The notes below the pieces were generated by a model. It had not been told where the DNA came from, made no database searches, and saw only the letters and a list, made by a program, of their open reading frames with translations. DNA of 64,000 nucleotides from Aminobacter sp. AP02 (GTDB taxonomy: Bacteria > Pseudomonadota > Alphaproteobacteria > Rhizobiales > Rhizobiaceae), in assembly GCF_003148805.1 (NCBI RefSeq), contig NZ_QGGX01000001.1:248001-312000 (forward strand), written 5' to 3'. Positions 46,385 to 55,982 of the stretch are shown in pieces. The position numbers were made by a program, and so were the translations under genes. How positions within the stretch are numbered: the first letter of the stretch is position 1; every line of letters starts with the position of its first letter.

Positions 46385-47506
46385 ATGGATTATCATGATG
46401 TCATCGTGATTGGCGGCGGCGTGGCGGGTGCTTCGGCGGCCGCGGAGATCGCGGCGCACGCCAAGGTGCTGGTGCTCGAGGCCGAGGACCAGCCCGGCTA
46501 TCACTCGACCGGCCGTTCGGCCGCCTTCTTCACCACCACCTATGGCAACAGCGCCTCCCAGGCACTCGGGCGGATCAGCGAACCATTCTTCCGCAATCCG
46601 CCCGAAGAATTCTCCGAGAGCCCGCTGCTGCATCCGCGCGACCAGATCGTTGTCGCCAATGGCGATGGCCTTGGCCGTCTTGAGGCGATGCAGCAAGGCA
46701 TTGCCTCAGACGTCACGCCGATCTCGGTCAGTGACGCGATCGGACGTGTTCCCGTGCTGAACGCAGATGAGGTTGCGGGCGCATTCCTCGATCGCACCGG
46801 TGGCGAACTCGATGCCGGCGCGATCCTTGGCGGTTATATCAAGCTGCTGAAGCAGCGCGGCGGTGTCCTCGTCGGCAATGCCCGCGTTAGTGCCTTGTCC
46901 TATAGGGATGGATTGTGGACGGTGACGACCGAGCGCGGTGACAGTTACAGCTCGCCGACCGTGATCAATGCCGCGGGCGCCTGGGCCGACCAGGTCGCCA
47001 AGCTCGCCGGTCTCGATCCTCTCGGCATCAAGCCGCTGCGCCGCACCGCGGTCCTGGTTCCGCCTTCCGAGGGCACCGAAGTAGCTGACTGGCCGATGGT
47101 CGTGCATCTCAGCGGCGAACTCTATTTCAAGCCGGACGCGGGCATGATCCTGGTGTCGCCAATGGATGAAACCGAAGATGTGCCCGGCGATGTCCAGGCG
47201 GACGAATATGATGTCGCGGTCGCCGTCGACCGGCTGATCAACAACACCTCGGTCACGGTTCAGAACGTGCCGCACAAATGGGCCGGTTTCCGCTGCTTTG
47301 CTTCGGATCGCAATCCGGTCGTCGGCTACGATCCGCGCAGCAACGGCTTCTTCTGGCTGGCGGGACAGGGCGGCTTCGGCGTTGGCACCGCTCCGGCATT
47401 GGCGCATCTGACCTGCGCGCTGGTGACAGGTGAAAAGATCCCGCCGGTTTATGACAGGGTACTCCATCTGACCAGCGCGCTCGCGCCTGGGCGTCTGCTG
47501 AGCTAG
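46385..47506 (+). CDS. FAD-dependent oxidoreductase, DAO family (D-arginine dehydrogenase-like)
   Basis: A 373-residue flavoprotein with VIVIGGGVAGASAAAEIA at residues 7-24 and GYHSTGRSAAFFTTTYGN, the segment characteristic of D-arginine-dehydrogenase-type members. The C-terminal flavin loop is WLAGQGGFGVGTAPA. It would oxidise an amine or D-amino acid. The start lies 4 bases after the ALDH stop, so amine oxidation followed by aldehyde oxidation is a natural reading, although the order of steps is inferred. Confidence 0.85.
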   Translation: MDYHDVIVIGGGVAGASAAAEIAAHAKVLVLEAEDQPGYHSTGRSAAFFTTTYGNSASQALGRISEPFFRNPPEEFSESPLLHPRDQIVVANGDGLGRLEAMQQGIASDVTPISVSDAIGRVPVLNADEVAGAFLDRTGGELDAGAILGGYIKLLKQRGGVLVGNARVSALSYRDGLWTVTTERGDSYSSPTVINAAGAWADQVAKLAGLDPLGIKPLRRTAVLVPPSEGTEVADWPMVVHLSGELYFKPDAGMILVSPMDETEDVPGDVQADEYDVAVAVDRLINNTSVTVQNVPHKWAGFRCFASDRNPVVGYDPRSNGFFWLAGQGGFGVGTAPALAHLTCALVTGEKIPPVYDRVLHLTSALAPGRLLS

Positions 47507-47917
47507 GGCGCGCGATGGTGCGAGCTACGAGCCAGCGCCATGCACCCACTTTCAGGCACACGGCCTGCGGCCGCAGCCTATTGCGGGCCACGAATATTCC
47601 GACGATTGCGCCCGCCGCGAACACGGTGGGCGTTCTGCTGCAAAACCCCCGCGCAATCTTGCTCGCCGACAAGAAAACCTGCCACTCGGAACCTTCCGGT
47701 TCTGCGACATTTCGCGCAGGCCCGGGCAAACAATCGGCATCCGCGCCATTGACAGGAATGAGCATAAATAGATACTGTGAAATATCACATGAACGAAGTA
47801 TGCATTTTAATGATGGCATCCACTTCGCTTCCATGGGGTCAAGAACAAGAGGCGCGCCACGGACACCTGTCTGCGGAGTCGGGCCCGGCAACACGAACAA
47901 TTTGGAGGAGAGAGATC
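47507..47917 (+). promoter_or_regulatory. 411-base gap with promoter/operator for the ABC transporter operon
   Basis: No gene is seen. TTGACA at 47749-47754 is followed after 16 bases by a possible -10, GATACT (47771-47776). Starting at 47776 comes the palindrome TGTGA-AATA-TCACA (47776-47789). The same arrangement, with identical 21-base distance from TTGACA to palindrome, occurs before the VOC operon at 55983. GGAGGAG precedes the GTG start at 47918. Bases 47507-47740 hold nothing I can assign. Confidence 0.65.
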
Positions 47918-49087
47918 GTGAAGCAGTCAACAGTATTTTCCGGCACCGCTATGGTGCTGATCAGCGCCTTGATGGCGGTTCAGGGCGCAACCGCCCAGGA
48001 GAAGGAACCGGTCGTAGTCGGTGTGATTTCCAACCTGAGCGGCCCAGAAAGCAAGCTCGGCACCGAGGCCGTGGGCCTCGCTGAGCTCTATGTCGAACAC
48101 ATCAATGGGAAGGGCAGCGTCGACGGCCGCAAGTTCGAACTGGTGGTCGGCGACAACGAGAACAATCCCGACAAGTTCATCTCGCTGGGCAAGCGCTTCA
48201 TGCAGCAGCGCAATGTCATGGGCTTCACCGGCACCGCCGGTTCGGGCGAGATGCTGGCCTTCGAGAAGGCGGTGAAGAACACCAACGTGCCGATCTGCCT
48301 GAGCTATACGATGGGCAACAAGAATGTCGGGCCCGACCTGCCATCGGTGTTCCGCATCGGGCCCTACAACGGCCAGGTTGCCAAGCTGATGGCCAACTAC
48401 CTGCAGAAGAAAAACTGGAAGAACGTCGTGGTGCTGGCCGAACGATCGGCCTTTGGCACCGACTTCGCCGATGCCTTGCAGGCGCTCGGCAATGATGACT
48501 TCAAGGTCGACGTCGTGTCCTATGATCCGCAAGCGGTCGACCTGAGCCCGATGCTGGTGCCGGTGGCGCGCCAGGAGGTCCAGCCGGATGCAGTCCTCGT
48601 CGTCGGCTACGGTCCGGCGATCTACACGTCGGCAGCGCGCATCCGCGAAGCCGGCATCAAGAGCCAGATCATCGGCACCTGGGAATTCCCCGAAATGCCG
48701 GAATTCTGGTCGGCCGCCGGCGATGCCGGCGCCGGAATCATGTACTCGACCTTCGGCATCTCCGAAGCGACGCTGACGGCTGGCGGCAAGGAATTCCGCA
48801 AGCTGTTCACCGACAAGTTCGGCCGCGAGCCGGTGTTCTACGACTACAACGAATGGGATTGCCTGACCGCCTTCACCAAGGCTGTCGAAAAGACCGGCAG
48901 CATCGATCGCGAGACGGTGTCGAAGGCCTTTGGCGACCTGACGTTCGAAGGCACCAGTGGCCAGATCACCTTCAAGCAGGACCCCGCGCCTGGCGCCTGG
49001 AACAGCTCGAAGGCAGGCACGATGTTCATGCTCCAGATGAGCAAGTCGGGCCAGGCCAAGGGCGATATCGTCGAAGAGATCAGATAA
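47918..49087 (+). CDS. ABC transporter substrate-binding protein, branched-chain amino acid (HAAT) type
   Basis: A 389-residue periplasmic binding protein. The GTG start at 47918 follows GGAGGAG, and a signal peptide runs to about TAQE near residue 27. The mature protein has the type I fold of LivJ-like proteins (VVVGVISNLSGPESKLGTEA, GFTGTAGSGEMLAFE, VVLAERSAFGTDFADAL). Members bind amino acids, amides or aromatic acids. It opens the operon with LivH-, LivG-, LivF- and LivM-like genes and an FAH-family enzyme, so it delivers the compound degraded by this region. Confidence 0.9.
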   Translation: MKQSTVFSGTAMVLISALMAVQGATAQEKEPVVVGVISNLSGPESKLGTEAVGLAELYVEHINGKGSVDGRKFELVVGDNENNPDKFISLGKRFMQQRNVMGFTGTAGSGEMLAFEKAVKNTNVPICLSYTMGNKNVGPDLPSVFRIGPYNGQVAKLMANYLQKKNWKNVVVLAERSAFGTDFADALQALGNDDFKVDVVSYDPQAVDLSPMLVPVARQEVQPDAVLVVGYGPAIYTSAARIREAGIKSQIIGTWEFPEMPEFWSAAGDAGAGIMYSTFGISEATLTAGGKEFRKLFTDKFGREPVFYDYNEWDCLTAFTKAVEKTGSIDRETVSKAFGDLTFEGTSGQITFKQDPAPGAWNSSKAGTMFMLQMSKSGQAKGDIVEEIR

Positions 49088-49211
49088 CCAAAGCCTTATT
49101 GCATTTGCTTTTGCATCACCTGCAAATTGAAAGCGGCGCTCGCCCCACAAAGGCGGGCGCCAGTCATGCGGCTGGTACAGCGCCGGCCGTCTGGGAGGAT
49201 GGAGGACTTCG

Positions 49212-50099
49212 TTGGAAACTTTTCTTCAGGCGCTCTCGCTCGGGGTCGCCATCGGCGGAACATATGCGTTGATGGGGGTCGGGCTTAACCTGATCTTCGG
49301 CGTCATGCGCATCGCCAATTTCGCCCATGGCGCGCTCTACATGATCGGCGGCTATGCGGCGTTCTACGCCTTCACCGGAACCGGCCTGCCGATCATCGCG
49401 GCCATGGCGCTGGCGATCGCCGTCGGCGGCATCTCCGGATACCTGGTCAACGCCGTCTTTCTCAGGCAGCTTTACAAGTCGCGCGTCGAGCGGCCGATCG
49501 ACTTCGCCTTCATCGTCACCTTCGCGTTGTCGATGTTCCTCGGCTCGGCGGCGATCGCCACCGTCGGCTCGGGCTACAAGCGCCTTCCTGGCCTTTGGAC
49601 CGAGAACGTCCACCTGTTTTCGTCGGTCCAGATGTCGGGCAACCGCATCGTCGCCTTCGTCGGCGCGCTGGCGCTGATCGGGCTGTTGCTGTGGGTCGTC
49701 AAGCGCACCGACATCGGCCGTGGCTGGCGTGCACTGACCCAGAGCCTGACCGGAGCCGAGGTCGTCGGCCTCGACGTTTTCCGGCTTGCAAATCTGGCCT
49801 TTGCCACCTCCGGCATGCTGGCCGCCGCCGCCGGCTCGCTTCTGGTACCAATCTATCTTGCTTATCCCGGCATGGGCAGCTGGGTGCTGTCCAAGAGCCT
49901 GATTATCGTCGTCATTGGCGGTCTCGGTTCGATCGGCGGCGGTCTCGTCGGCGGCTTCGCGCTTGCCCTCGCCGAGGTTTTCGGTGCCGTCTACATCGAT
50001 CCGAACTTTACCGAGGTCTACGGCTTCGCCGCGATGCTGCTGATCCTGCTGCTCAGGCCGCAGGGCCTCTTTGGCTCGCGCATGGACAGGGCGGTGTGA
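49212..50099 (+). CDS. Branched-chain-type ABC transporter permease, LivH-like
   Basis: A 295-residue inner-membrane permease with about eight helices. GVGLNLIFGVMRIANFAHGALYMIGG (residues about 20-45) and the late GGLGSIGGGLVGGF are LivH hallmarks. The start is TTG 49212 with GGAGGATGGAGG upstream. It pairs with the LivM-like permease at 51640. Confidence 0.9.
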   Translation: METFLQALSLGVAIGGTYALMGVGLNLIFGVMRIANFAHGALYMIGGYAAFYAFTGTGLPIIAAMALAIAVGGISGYLVNAVFLRQLYKSRVERPIDFAFIVTFALSMFLGSAAIATVGSGYKRLPGLWTENVHLFSSVQMSGNRIVAFVGALALIGLLLWVVKRTDIGRGWRALTQSLTGAEVVGLDVFRLANLAFATSGMLAAAAGSLLVPIYLAYPGMGSWVLSKSLIIVVIGGLGSIGGGLVGGFALALAEVFGAVYIDPNFTEVYGFAAMLLILLLRPQGLFGSRMDRAV

Positions 50100-50104
50100 G
50101 CGCG

Positions 50105-50860
50105 ATGCTGGCGAGAACCGAAGTGACCAATATCCAACAAACCCCCGCTGTCTTGCCAACCGTCCTGTCGGTCAGGGCTGTCGGCAAGAGCTTTGGCGGC
50201 CTGCATGCCGTCAACGATGTCGGCTTCGACGTCGGCGCCGGTGAAGTGGTTGGCCTGATCGGCCCCAACGGTGCCGGTAAGACGACGATGTTCAACCTCG
50301 TCAGCGGCCAGCAGAAGCCCGACCGGGGCAGCGTTACGTTCGACGGCGTCGATGTGACGGCGCTTGCGCCCTCGGCGGCCAAGCGGCGCGGCATCATGCG
50401 CTCCTACCAGGATGGCGGCATCTTTTCGAAGATGACGGCGGCTGAAAACGTCATGGTGCCGATGCTGGCGCGCGGACTGAAGCCGCGCCAGGCCGACGAT
50501 CTGGCGCGCAAGGCGCTGGGCCGGCTGGGTCTGTCGCCTGTCGTCGATGAATTGGCCGAACGCCTGTCCGGCGGCCAGCGCAAGCTGATCGACTTTGCCC
50601 GCTGCGCGGTGTCGGAGGCCAGCCTCGTGCTGCTCGACGAGCCGACCAACGGAGTTCACCCGAGCATCGCATCAACGATGGCCGAGGTCATCCGGGAGCG
50701 GCAGGAGGCCGGTGTCGCCTGCGTCATCATCAGCCACGATCTGCCATGGATTTTCTCCCTGTGCTCTCGCGTGGTGGTGATGGTGGCCGGGGAAAAGATG
50801 ACTGAAGGCCTGCCCGAAGTTGTCGGCGCCGATCCCCGCGTCCACGCCGCCTATCTCTAA
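50105..50860 (+). CDS. Branched-chain-type ABC transporter ATP-binding protein, LivG-like
   Basis: A 251-residue ATPase. Walker A is GPNGAGKTT, the signature is LSGGQRK, and Walker B is LVLLDEPTNG. ATG 50105 lies 5 bases after the LivH-like stop; the frame extends upstream inside that gene without a suitable start. It energises the transporter with the LivF-like partner. Confidence 0.9.
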   Translation: MLARTEVTNIQQTPAVLPTVLSVRAVGKSFGGLHAVNDVGFDVGAGEVVGLIGPNGAGKTTMFNLVSGQQKPDRGSVTFDGVDVTALAPSAAKRRGIMRSYQDGGIFSKMTAAENVMVPMLARGLKPRQADDLARKALGRLGLSPVVDELAERLSGGQRKLIDFARCAVSEASLVLLDEPTNGVHPSIASTMAEVIRERQEAGVACVIISHDLPWIFSLCSRVVVMVAGEKMTEGLPEVVGADPRVHAAYL

Positions 50861-50873
50861 GTGGAGAGTTCAG

Positions 50874-51668
50874 TTGTTGAAGGTTGAGGAACGCCCAAGC
50901 GGCGTCAAGGCCGCCGGTAATCCACCGGGGCTTTTCGTCAGAGATCTTCGTGTCGCTTACCAACGCGACATCGAGATCCTGCGCGGCGTCGAACTGAATG
51001 CCGCTGGCGGTGAGATCACCGTCGTCATCGGGCCCAATGGTGCCGGCAAATCCACGTGCCTCAAGGCGATTGGCGGCCTCGCCCCGGTCACCGCAGGCAC
51101 GGTGCGGATGGCCGATGAGATCGTCACCAGCTGGGCGCCGCGTCGGCTGCTTGCCCTCGGCATGGCCTTCGTGCCGCAGGAGGGCACGTTGTTTCGCGAC
51201 ATGACCGTGCGCGAAAACCTGGTCATGGGTGGCTGGCTCAGGCGCAAGGAGCGGGACTGGCTCAATGCCCGCGTAGCCGAGATCGCCGAGACATTTTTGA
51301 TGTCGTCCGATTTCCTGGCTCGGCGCGCCGGCGACCTGTCGGGCGGACAGCAGAAACTGCTCGAAATCGCCCGCGGCATCATGCTGTCGCCTTCGGTGCT
51401 GCTGCTCGATGAGCCGACCGCCGGTCTGTCGCCCAAGATGATGGACCAGGTCTACGAACGCATCCGCAAGCTGTCGACCGAAGACCGGCTGACCGTCGTG
51501 CTTGTCGACCAGAATGTGCGGCAGGCGCTGGCCATCGCCGACATGGTTTATGTGCTGGCCATGGGACGCAACAATGCCAGCGGCCCGGCCAAGGAAATCG
51601 AAAGCCGCCTCGAGGAAATCATCGCAGGCTGGATGAAGGATGGAGCTTCAGGTGTCGCTCGGGTCTAA
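50874..51668 (+). CDS. Branched-chain-type ABC transporter ATP-binding protein, LivF-like
   Basis: A 264-residue ATPase with Walker A GPNGAGKST, signature LSGGQQKLLEIARG and Walker B VLLLDEPTAGLSP. TTG 50874 has GGAG 7 bases upstream and fits the gap after the LivG-like stop; TTG 50877 is equally possible. The 3' end overlaps the LivM-like gene by 29 bases. Confidence 0.88.
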   Translation: MLKVEERPSGVKAAGNPPGLFVRDLRVAYQRDIEILRGVELNAAGGEITVVIGPNGAGKSTCLKAIGGLAPVTAGTVRMADEIVTSWAPRRLLALGMAFVPQEGTLFRDMTVRENLVMGGWLRRKERDWLNARVAEIAETFLMSSDFLARRAGDLSGGQQKLLEIARGIMLSPSVLLLDEPTAGLSPKMMDQVYERIRKLSTEDRLTVVLVDQNVRQALAIADMVYVLAMGRNNASGPAKEIESRLEEIIAGWMKDGASGVARV

Positions 51669-52653
51669 ACGTATCAACGCCTATGTGCTGCTCGCCCTGC
51701 TGGCGCTCGGCCTGCTCTTCGTCGTGACGGTCAAGGACCCTGTCTTCATCGACTATGGCGTCTCGTTCTTCTACTTCTTGCTGCTTGCCGCGTCATGGAA
51801 CCTGCTCGCCGGCTATGCCGGGCAGTTGTCCTTCGCCCAGATGGCGCTGGCACTTGCCGGTGGATATGCGACCGCCGGCATTTCCAACAGCACCGGCATT
51901 AGCCCGTTGATCAGCATGGTCCTGGCAGGCTTCGTCACCGCCGGCTTCGGCCTCGTCATGGGCATCGTCACGCTGCGCTTCCGCGAGATCTATCTTGGCC
52001 TCGCCACATATGCTTTTGGCGGCATGTTCGCGAGTTGGGCGCTGGCCGCGGGCGATATCACCGGCGGCAGCCGCGGCATGGAGGTTCTGCCGCTGTTTGC
52101 CGACGGCGAAAATTTGGCACTTTACGCGCTGTGGCTTGCGCTTGGGCTCAACGTCGCCTTCTTCGCCGCACAATGGGCGCTTCTCGCGAGCCGCTGGGGC
52201 TTCCTCGCCATGGCGGTTCGCGACCGTGAAGCCGTAGCCCAGGGGCTCGGCGTGCGCACCACCTTCGTCAAGGTCACTCTCTTTGCCTTCACCGCGTTCT
52301 GGGCAGGTCTCGCCGGCGGCTTCTACGCCTCCTATGTCAGCCTGGTAACGCCGGCGATGGGCTCGTTCACCAACATGGGCCTGGTCATGGCGATGACCGT
52401 CGTCGGCGGCATGGGCACCATGCTCGGACCGATCTTCGGCACCTTCATCTTCCGCGTCATCGACTACTGGACCAGCGGTTATGGCGGCGAATACACCAGC
52501 CTGATCTTTGCCGCGCTGATGCTGGGCGCGATGTTGTTTGCCCGTGACGGCGTCATCGGTCTGATCAGCCGCTACGGCGGCAGGCTGATGCCGAAGCGTG
52601 GGCGCTGGGCGCTCGACCGGCCGGCCGAGGCACCCAAACCACCCGTCGCGTAG
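51640..52653 (+). CDS. Branched-chain-type ABC transporter permease, LivM-like
   Basis: A 337-residue permease with about nine to ten hydrophobic segments. LLAASWNLLAGYAGQLSFAQMALA near residue 50 and the GGMGTMLGPIFGTF loop near residue 260 are LivM hallmarks. The start at ATG 51640 gives a 29-base overlap with the LivF-like gene; GTG 51652 is an alternative. The transporter genes thus form SBP-H-G-F-M, a slightly rearranged liv order. Confidence 0.9.
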   Translation: MELQVSLGSKRINAYVLLALLALGLLFVVTVKDPVFIDYGVSFFYFLLLAASWNLLAGYAGQLSFAQMALALAGGYATAGISNSTGISPLISMVLAGFVTAGFGLVMGIVTLRFREIYLGLATYAFGGMFASWALAAGDITGGSRGMEVLPLFADGENLALYALWLALGLNVAFFAAQWALLASRWGFLAMAVRDREAVAQGLGVRTTFVKVTLFAFTAFWAGLAGGFYASYVSLVTPAMGSFTNMGLVMAMTVVGGMGTMLGPIFGTFIFRVIDYWTSGYGGEYTSLIFAALMLGAMLFARDGVIGLISRYGGRLMPKRGRWALDRPAEAPKPPVA

Positions 52654-52687
52654 GCGTGCCGCAGCAAGGAAGACAAAGGAGACCAAG

Positions 52688-53536
52688 ATGAAGCTGGTCA
52701 GTTTCCGCAAGGACGGCCGTTCGGCCTACGGCCTCGTCAAAGGCGACGGCATCGTCGATGTGCATGCCCGTTTGGGTGGCGAGCACGCGACATTGCGCAG
52801 CCTGCTTGATCCGGAGGGGTTGCGGCTGCTCGCCTCGCTTGCCGACGCGCCGGCAGATCTGCCGCTCGCCAGCGTCGAGTTCTTGCCTGTCGTTCCCGAT
52901 CCGGAAAAGGTCTTCTGCATCGGCGTGAACTACCTGTCGCATCTGATCGAGACGGGACGGCCGACGCCGGAGCATCCGATGGTGTTCCTGCGTGTGGCGT
53001 CGAGCCAGACCGGGCATCTGCAGCCGATCGTCAAGCCCGTCGATTCCGAACAGCTCGACTTCGAGGGCGAACTCGCCGTGATCATAGGCAAGGGTGGGCG
53101 GCGCATCGCCAAGGCTGATGCATTCGACCATGTCGCCGGCTACGCCTGCTACAATGACGGCAGCATCCGCGATTGGCAAAGGCACACCAGCCAGTTCGCG
53201 CCGGGCAAAAATTTCGACCGCACAGGGGCATTCGGACCCTGGCTGGTGACGGCTGACGAGATCGGCGATCCCGCGACGCTTAATATCTGGACCCGCCTCA
53301 ATGGCGAGGTGATGCAGCAGGCGCCACTTTCGGATCTCGTCTTCGATATCCCTACGCTGATCGCCTATGTCTCGTCTTTCGCCACGCTGTCGCCGGGCGA
53401 TGTGATCGTCACCGGCACGACCGGCGGCGTCGGCGCGTTCCGCGACCCGCAACTCTGGATGAAGCCCGGCGATATCGTCGAAATCGAGGTCGATCGCATC
53501 GGCGTGCTGCGCAACCCGGTAGTCGCCGAAAGCTGA
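52688..53536 (+). CDS. Fumarylacetoacetate hydrolase-family enzyme
   Basis: A 282-residue FAH-superfamily protein. The N-terminal domain is followed by the catalytic fold with KVFCIGVNYLSHLIETGR, metal-site Glu residues in QLDFEGELAVIIGKGG, and the C-terminal SPGDVIVTGTTGGVGAFRDP. Members hydrolyse or decarboxylate products of aromatic ring cleavage (for example 4-oxalocrotonate or fumarylpyruvate). It is the last gene of the transporter operon, 34 bases after the LivM-like stop, and shares regulation with the VOC dioxygenase operon by the promoter repeat. Confidence 0.88.
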   Translation: MKLVSFRKDGRSAYGLVKGDGIVDVHARLGGEHATLRSLLDPEGLRLLASLADAPADLPLASVEFLPVVPDPEKVFCIGVNYLSHLIETGRPTPEHPMVFLRVASSQTGHLQPIVKPVDSEQLDFEGELAVIIGKGGRRIAKADAFDHVAGYACYNDGSIRDWQRHTSQFAPGKNFDRTGAFGPWLVTADEIGDPATLNIWTRLNGEVMQQAPLSDLVFDIPTLIAYVSSFATLSPGDVIVTGTTGGVGAFRDPQLWMKPGDIVEIEVDRIGVLRNPVVAES

Positions 53537-53556
53537 CCAGATACGTTGCCGCAAAG

Positions 53557-53585
53557 AAAAGCCCGGCAGCGATGCCGGGCTTTTT
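53557..53585. terminator. Rho-independent terminator after the FAH-family gene
   Basis: A perfect 8-bp GC stem (53561-53568 with 53573-53580) and 4-base loop flanked by AAAA and TTTTT. It lies between two convergent genes and may act in both directions. Confidence 0.88.
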
Positions 53586-53602
53586 CGTTGTTGGTCGTTC
53601 CG

Positions 53603-54175
53603 TTAGGAGGAGGCTTGGGTCGTTGGTGCGTGCCGCTCTATCCAGACAGCGAATTCGTCTAGGACGCCGCGCAGGAATTGTGCTGTGTCCTCGCGCTTCA
53701 GCCTGCCTGCCTCGTCAAACAGTTCGGCCGCGCCGCCGACATAGGCCTCGGGCTGTTGCACCGTCGGCATGTTCAAGAACACCAGCGACTGGCGCAGATG
53801 GTGGTTGGCGCCGAAGCCGCCCATAGCGCCGGGCGATATGGTGATGATGGCGGCCGGCTTCTTGTCCCACACACTTTGGCCATAGGGCCGTGAGCCGACA
53901 TCGACTGCGTTTTTCAGTACCGCCGGAACCGAGCGGTTAAATTCCGGCGTGATGAACAAAACGCCCTCGGCCTGCCTGATCCTGTTGCGGAACATAGTCC
54001 AGGTCGGCGGCGTCGCATCGCCTTCGATGTCCTGATTGTACAGCGGCAAACCGCCGATCTCTATGATCGAAAGCTGCAGCCGATCAGCAGCCAGCGGCTC
54101 GAGCGCATGTGCCAGCATCCGGCAATAGGAGCGCTTGCGCAGGCTGCCGATGAGGACCGCGATGTTGCGGGGCAT
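53603..54175 (-). CDS. NAD(P)H-dependent FMN reductase
   Basis: A 190-residue flavodoxin-like reductase with the GSLRKRSYCRML phosphate loop at the N-terminus and the ITPEFNRSVPAVLKNAVD segment that contacts FMN. It would supply reduced flavin or reduce a quinone. It follows a phytoene-desaturase-like gene on the minus strand, separated by a terminator-like hairpin, so it may have its own promoter. Any link to the flavin monooxygenase at 60904 is speculative. Confidence 0.85.
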   Translation of the reverse strand: MPRNIAVLIGSLRKRSYCRMLAHALEPLAADRLQLSIIEIGGLPLYNQDIEGDATPPTWTMFRNRIRQAEGVLFITPEFNRSVPAVLKNAVDVGSRPYGQSVWDKKPAAIITISPGAMGGFGANHHLRQSLVFLNMPTVQQPEAYVGGAAELFDEAGRLKREDTAQFLRGVLDEFAVWIERHAPTTQASS

Positions 54176-54200
54176 GGGATGTTCCTTTGGCCGGTGGGAA

Positions 54201-54238
54201 GAAAAAGACAGTCCGGCAAAGGGCCTGGTGCCGGACTG
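54201..54238 (-). terminator. Terminator for the minus-strand phytoene-desaturase-like gene
   Basis: Read on the minus strand, a perfect 10-bp stem (54209-54218 with 54229-54238) with a 10-base loop is followed by five T. It lies between the flavoprotein ending at 54261 and the FMN reductase start at 54175. Confidence 0.75.
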
Positions 54239-54260
54239 CGCAAAAAACGGTGCGCCCGGC

Positions 54261-55814
54261 TCAGGCGGCGCCGATGTCGCGTAGGATCACGTTGGCGGCG
54301 ATGGTGCCCATGGCCGATATGCCGTTGCCAGGATGGCAGTGCGGCCCGGTCATGTAGAGCTTGCGGACAGGCGACTTGTATTGCGAGTAGCCGGCAAAGG
54401 GCCGGAACGCGCCCCATTGCGCCAATGTGCGCTCGCCGCCGGTCGGGCAACCGTTGACGAAGGAGCGGTTGAAGCGGAACAGGTCTTCGGGCGTGTGCAC
54501 CACCGAGCCGATGATATTACCCGCGTCGAGGTTGACGACATGCTTGCGCACCTCGTTGAGCATCGTCTCGCCAAAAGCTTCCTTGACGTCGTCCCAGCGC
54601 TGGCCTGAGCGCAGCTTCGACGGAACCACCGTATCGAGCGACAACGTGTGCTTGCCCTGCGGCGCGCGGCTAGGGTCGCGCACGGTCCAGTTGACGTAGA
54701 TCAGACACGGCTCGGTTGGAAGTTCGCCAAGCTCGACCTCGGCGAACTGGTGGCGGATCTTGTCGACAGAACCGAAGAAGCGGTGGAAGGGAATGCCGTC
54801 GAGCGTCTCGTTGCGGAAGCGCGGCTGCTCTTTGAGCGCCAGGTGTATGCGCGAGATGCCGTGGTCGGAATATTTGAAGTTGTTGACGGTGCGCAGGAAT
54901 TCGCCGCTGAGGTGCTTTTCGTCGATCAGGCGCAGGAACGTCTGCTTCGGGTCCAGCGCTGTGACCACGCCATGGCGGGCGAGATATTCGTTGCCATCTG
55001 AGGTCCTGATGCCCTTGCATTGGCCGTCGGCGATGATGAATTGCTCAACTTCGGCGCCGGTCAGCACCATGCCGCCGCGCGCCTCGATCAGCCTGACCAT
55101 GGAAAGTGGCAGTTGCTGGCTGCCACCTTGCGGGATCGCCTGGCCATAGTGGTGGACCGACGGCACCATGACGTAGAAGCCGGCGCCCATGCCTTCTTGG
55201 TCGGGCCGCGTGTGCGGCGCCAGCGACCAGCCGAGGATCATGGCACGGATGGCCTCGCTCTCGAACTTCTCCTCGACGAAGGCGCGGGCACTGAGATTGA
55301 ACTCGCGCAGCCGCCGCATGCCTTCGGCGCTCTTTTCCATCGCCGCCGCTTGCAGGCTCGGCTGGTTCGGTGGCGAGAAGACGCCGCGGATGAAGCCGTC
55401 GCGAATCTCGCCGAACTCGTCGACGATCCGCCGGTAGGTCGCGGCATCCGCCTTACTGTGTCGGGCGATGCTGTCGCAGGTTATGTCGACGTCCTTGTAG
55501 AGCACGACGCCCGAACCGTCGTCGAACGGATGGCCGGTGATCTTGTCCTCGGCCCATAGATATTTCAGCCCATGCGTCTCCAGTTCGCCGCGCAGGTGCT
55601 GGTTGAAGTCGGGGTTCATGTGGATGAAGATGTGCGATGAGCTGAACAGGTCGTGCTTGAAGCCGGGCGCAACGATCTCCTGCGTGACGGCACCGCCGCC
55701 AACCCAGGGATTTCGCTCGAGCACGAGGACCTTCAGGCCCTTGACGGCCAGCAGACTGGCGCATGCGAGGCCATTGTGGCTCCCGCCTGCGATGATGACA
55801 TCACAATCCGACAT
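54261..55814 (-). CDS. Phytoene desaturase-like FAD-dependent oxidoreductase (COG1233 type)
   Basis: A 517-residue flavoprotein with an N-terminal Rossmann motif (VIIAGGSHNGLACASLLA), the GGGAVTQEIVAPGFKHD extension typical of CrtI-like proteins, and a C-terminal GPHCHPGNGISAMGT flavin segment. No carotenoid genes are nearby, so a carotenoid role is unlikely. It is monocistronic on the minus strand, bordering the promoter of the divergent VOC operon. It may dehydrogenate an intermediate of this catabolic region. Confidence 0.82.
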   Translation of the reverse strand: MSDCDVIIAGGSHNGLACASLLAVKGLKVLVLERNPWVGGGAVTQEIVAPGFKHDLFSSSHIFIHMNPDFNQHLRGELETHGLKYLWAEDKITGHPFDDGSGVVLYKDVDITCDSIARHSKADAATYRRIVDEFGEIRDGFIRGVFSPPNQPSLQAAAMEKSAEGMRRLREFNLSARAFVEEKFESEAIRAMILGWSLAPHTRPDQEGMGAGFYVMVPSVHHYGQAIPQGGSQQLPLSMVRLIEARGGMVLTGAEVEQFIIADGQCKGIRTSDGNEYLARHGVVTALDPKQTFLRLIDEKHLSGEFLRTVNNFKYSDHGISRIHLALKEQPRFRNETLDGIPFHRFFGSVDKIRHQFAEVELGELPTEPCLIYVNWTVRDPSRAPQGKHTLSLDTVVPSKLRSGQRWDDVKEAFGETMLNEVRKHVVNLDAGNIIGSVVHTPEDLFRFNRSFVNGCPTGGERTLAQWGAFRPFAGYSQYKSPVRKLYMTGPHCHPGNGISAMGTIAANVILRDIGAA

Positions 55815-55982
55815 TCTTCACTCCGGCGCAGAGCTGCGCTCCGCGAAAACCTGCTTTGGGGCAGCAGAATCGCATCTCGGGCCTGCGCCGATAGTCTCAT
55901 TTTCGACAAGTCGGCGATTCCGCGGCGGACTATGAATCGAGCTGCCAACGTGCCCTCGACCGACTGGGAATATCTCGGGGCG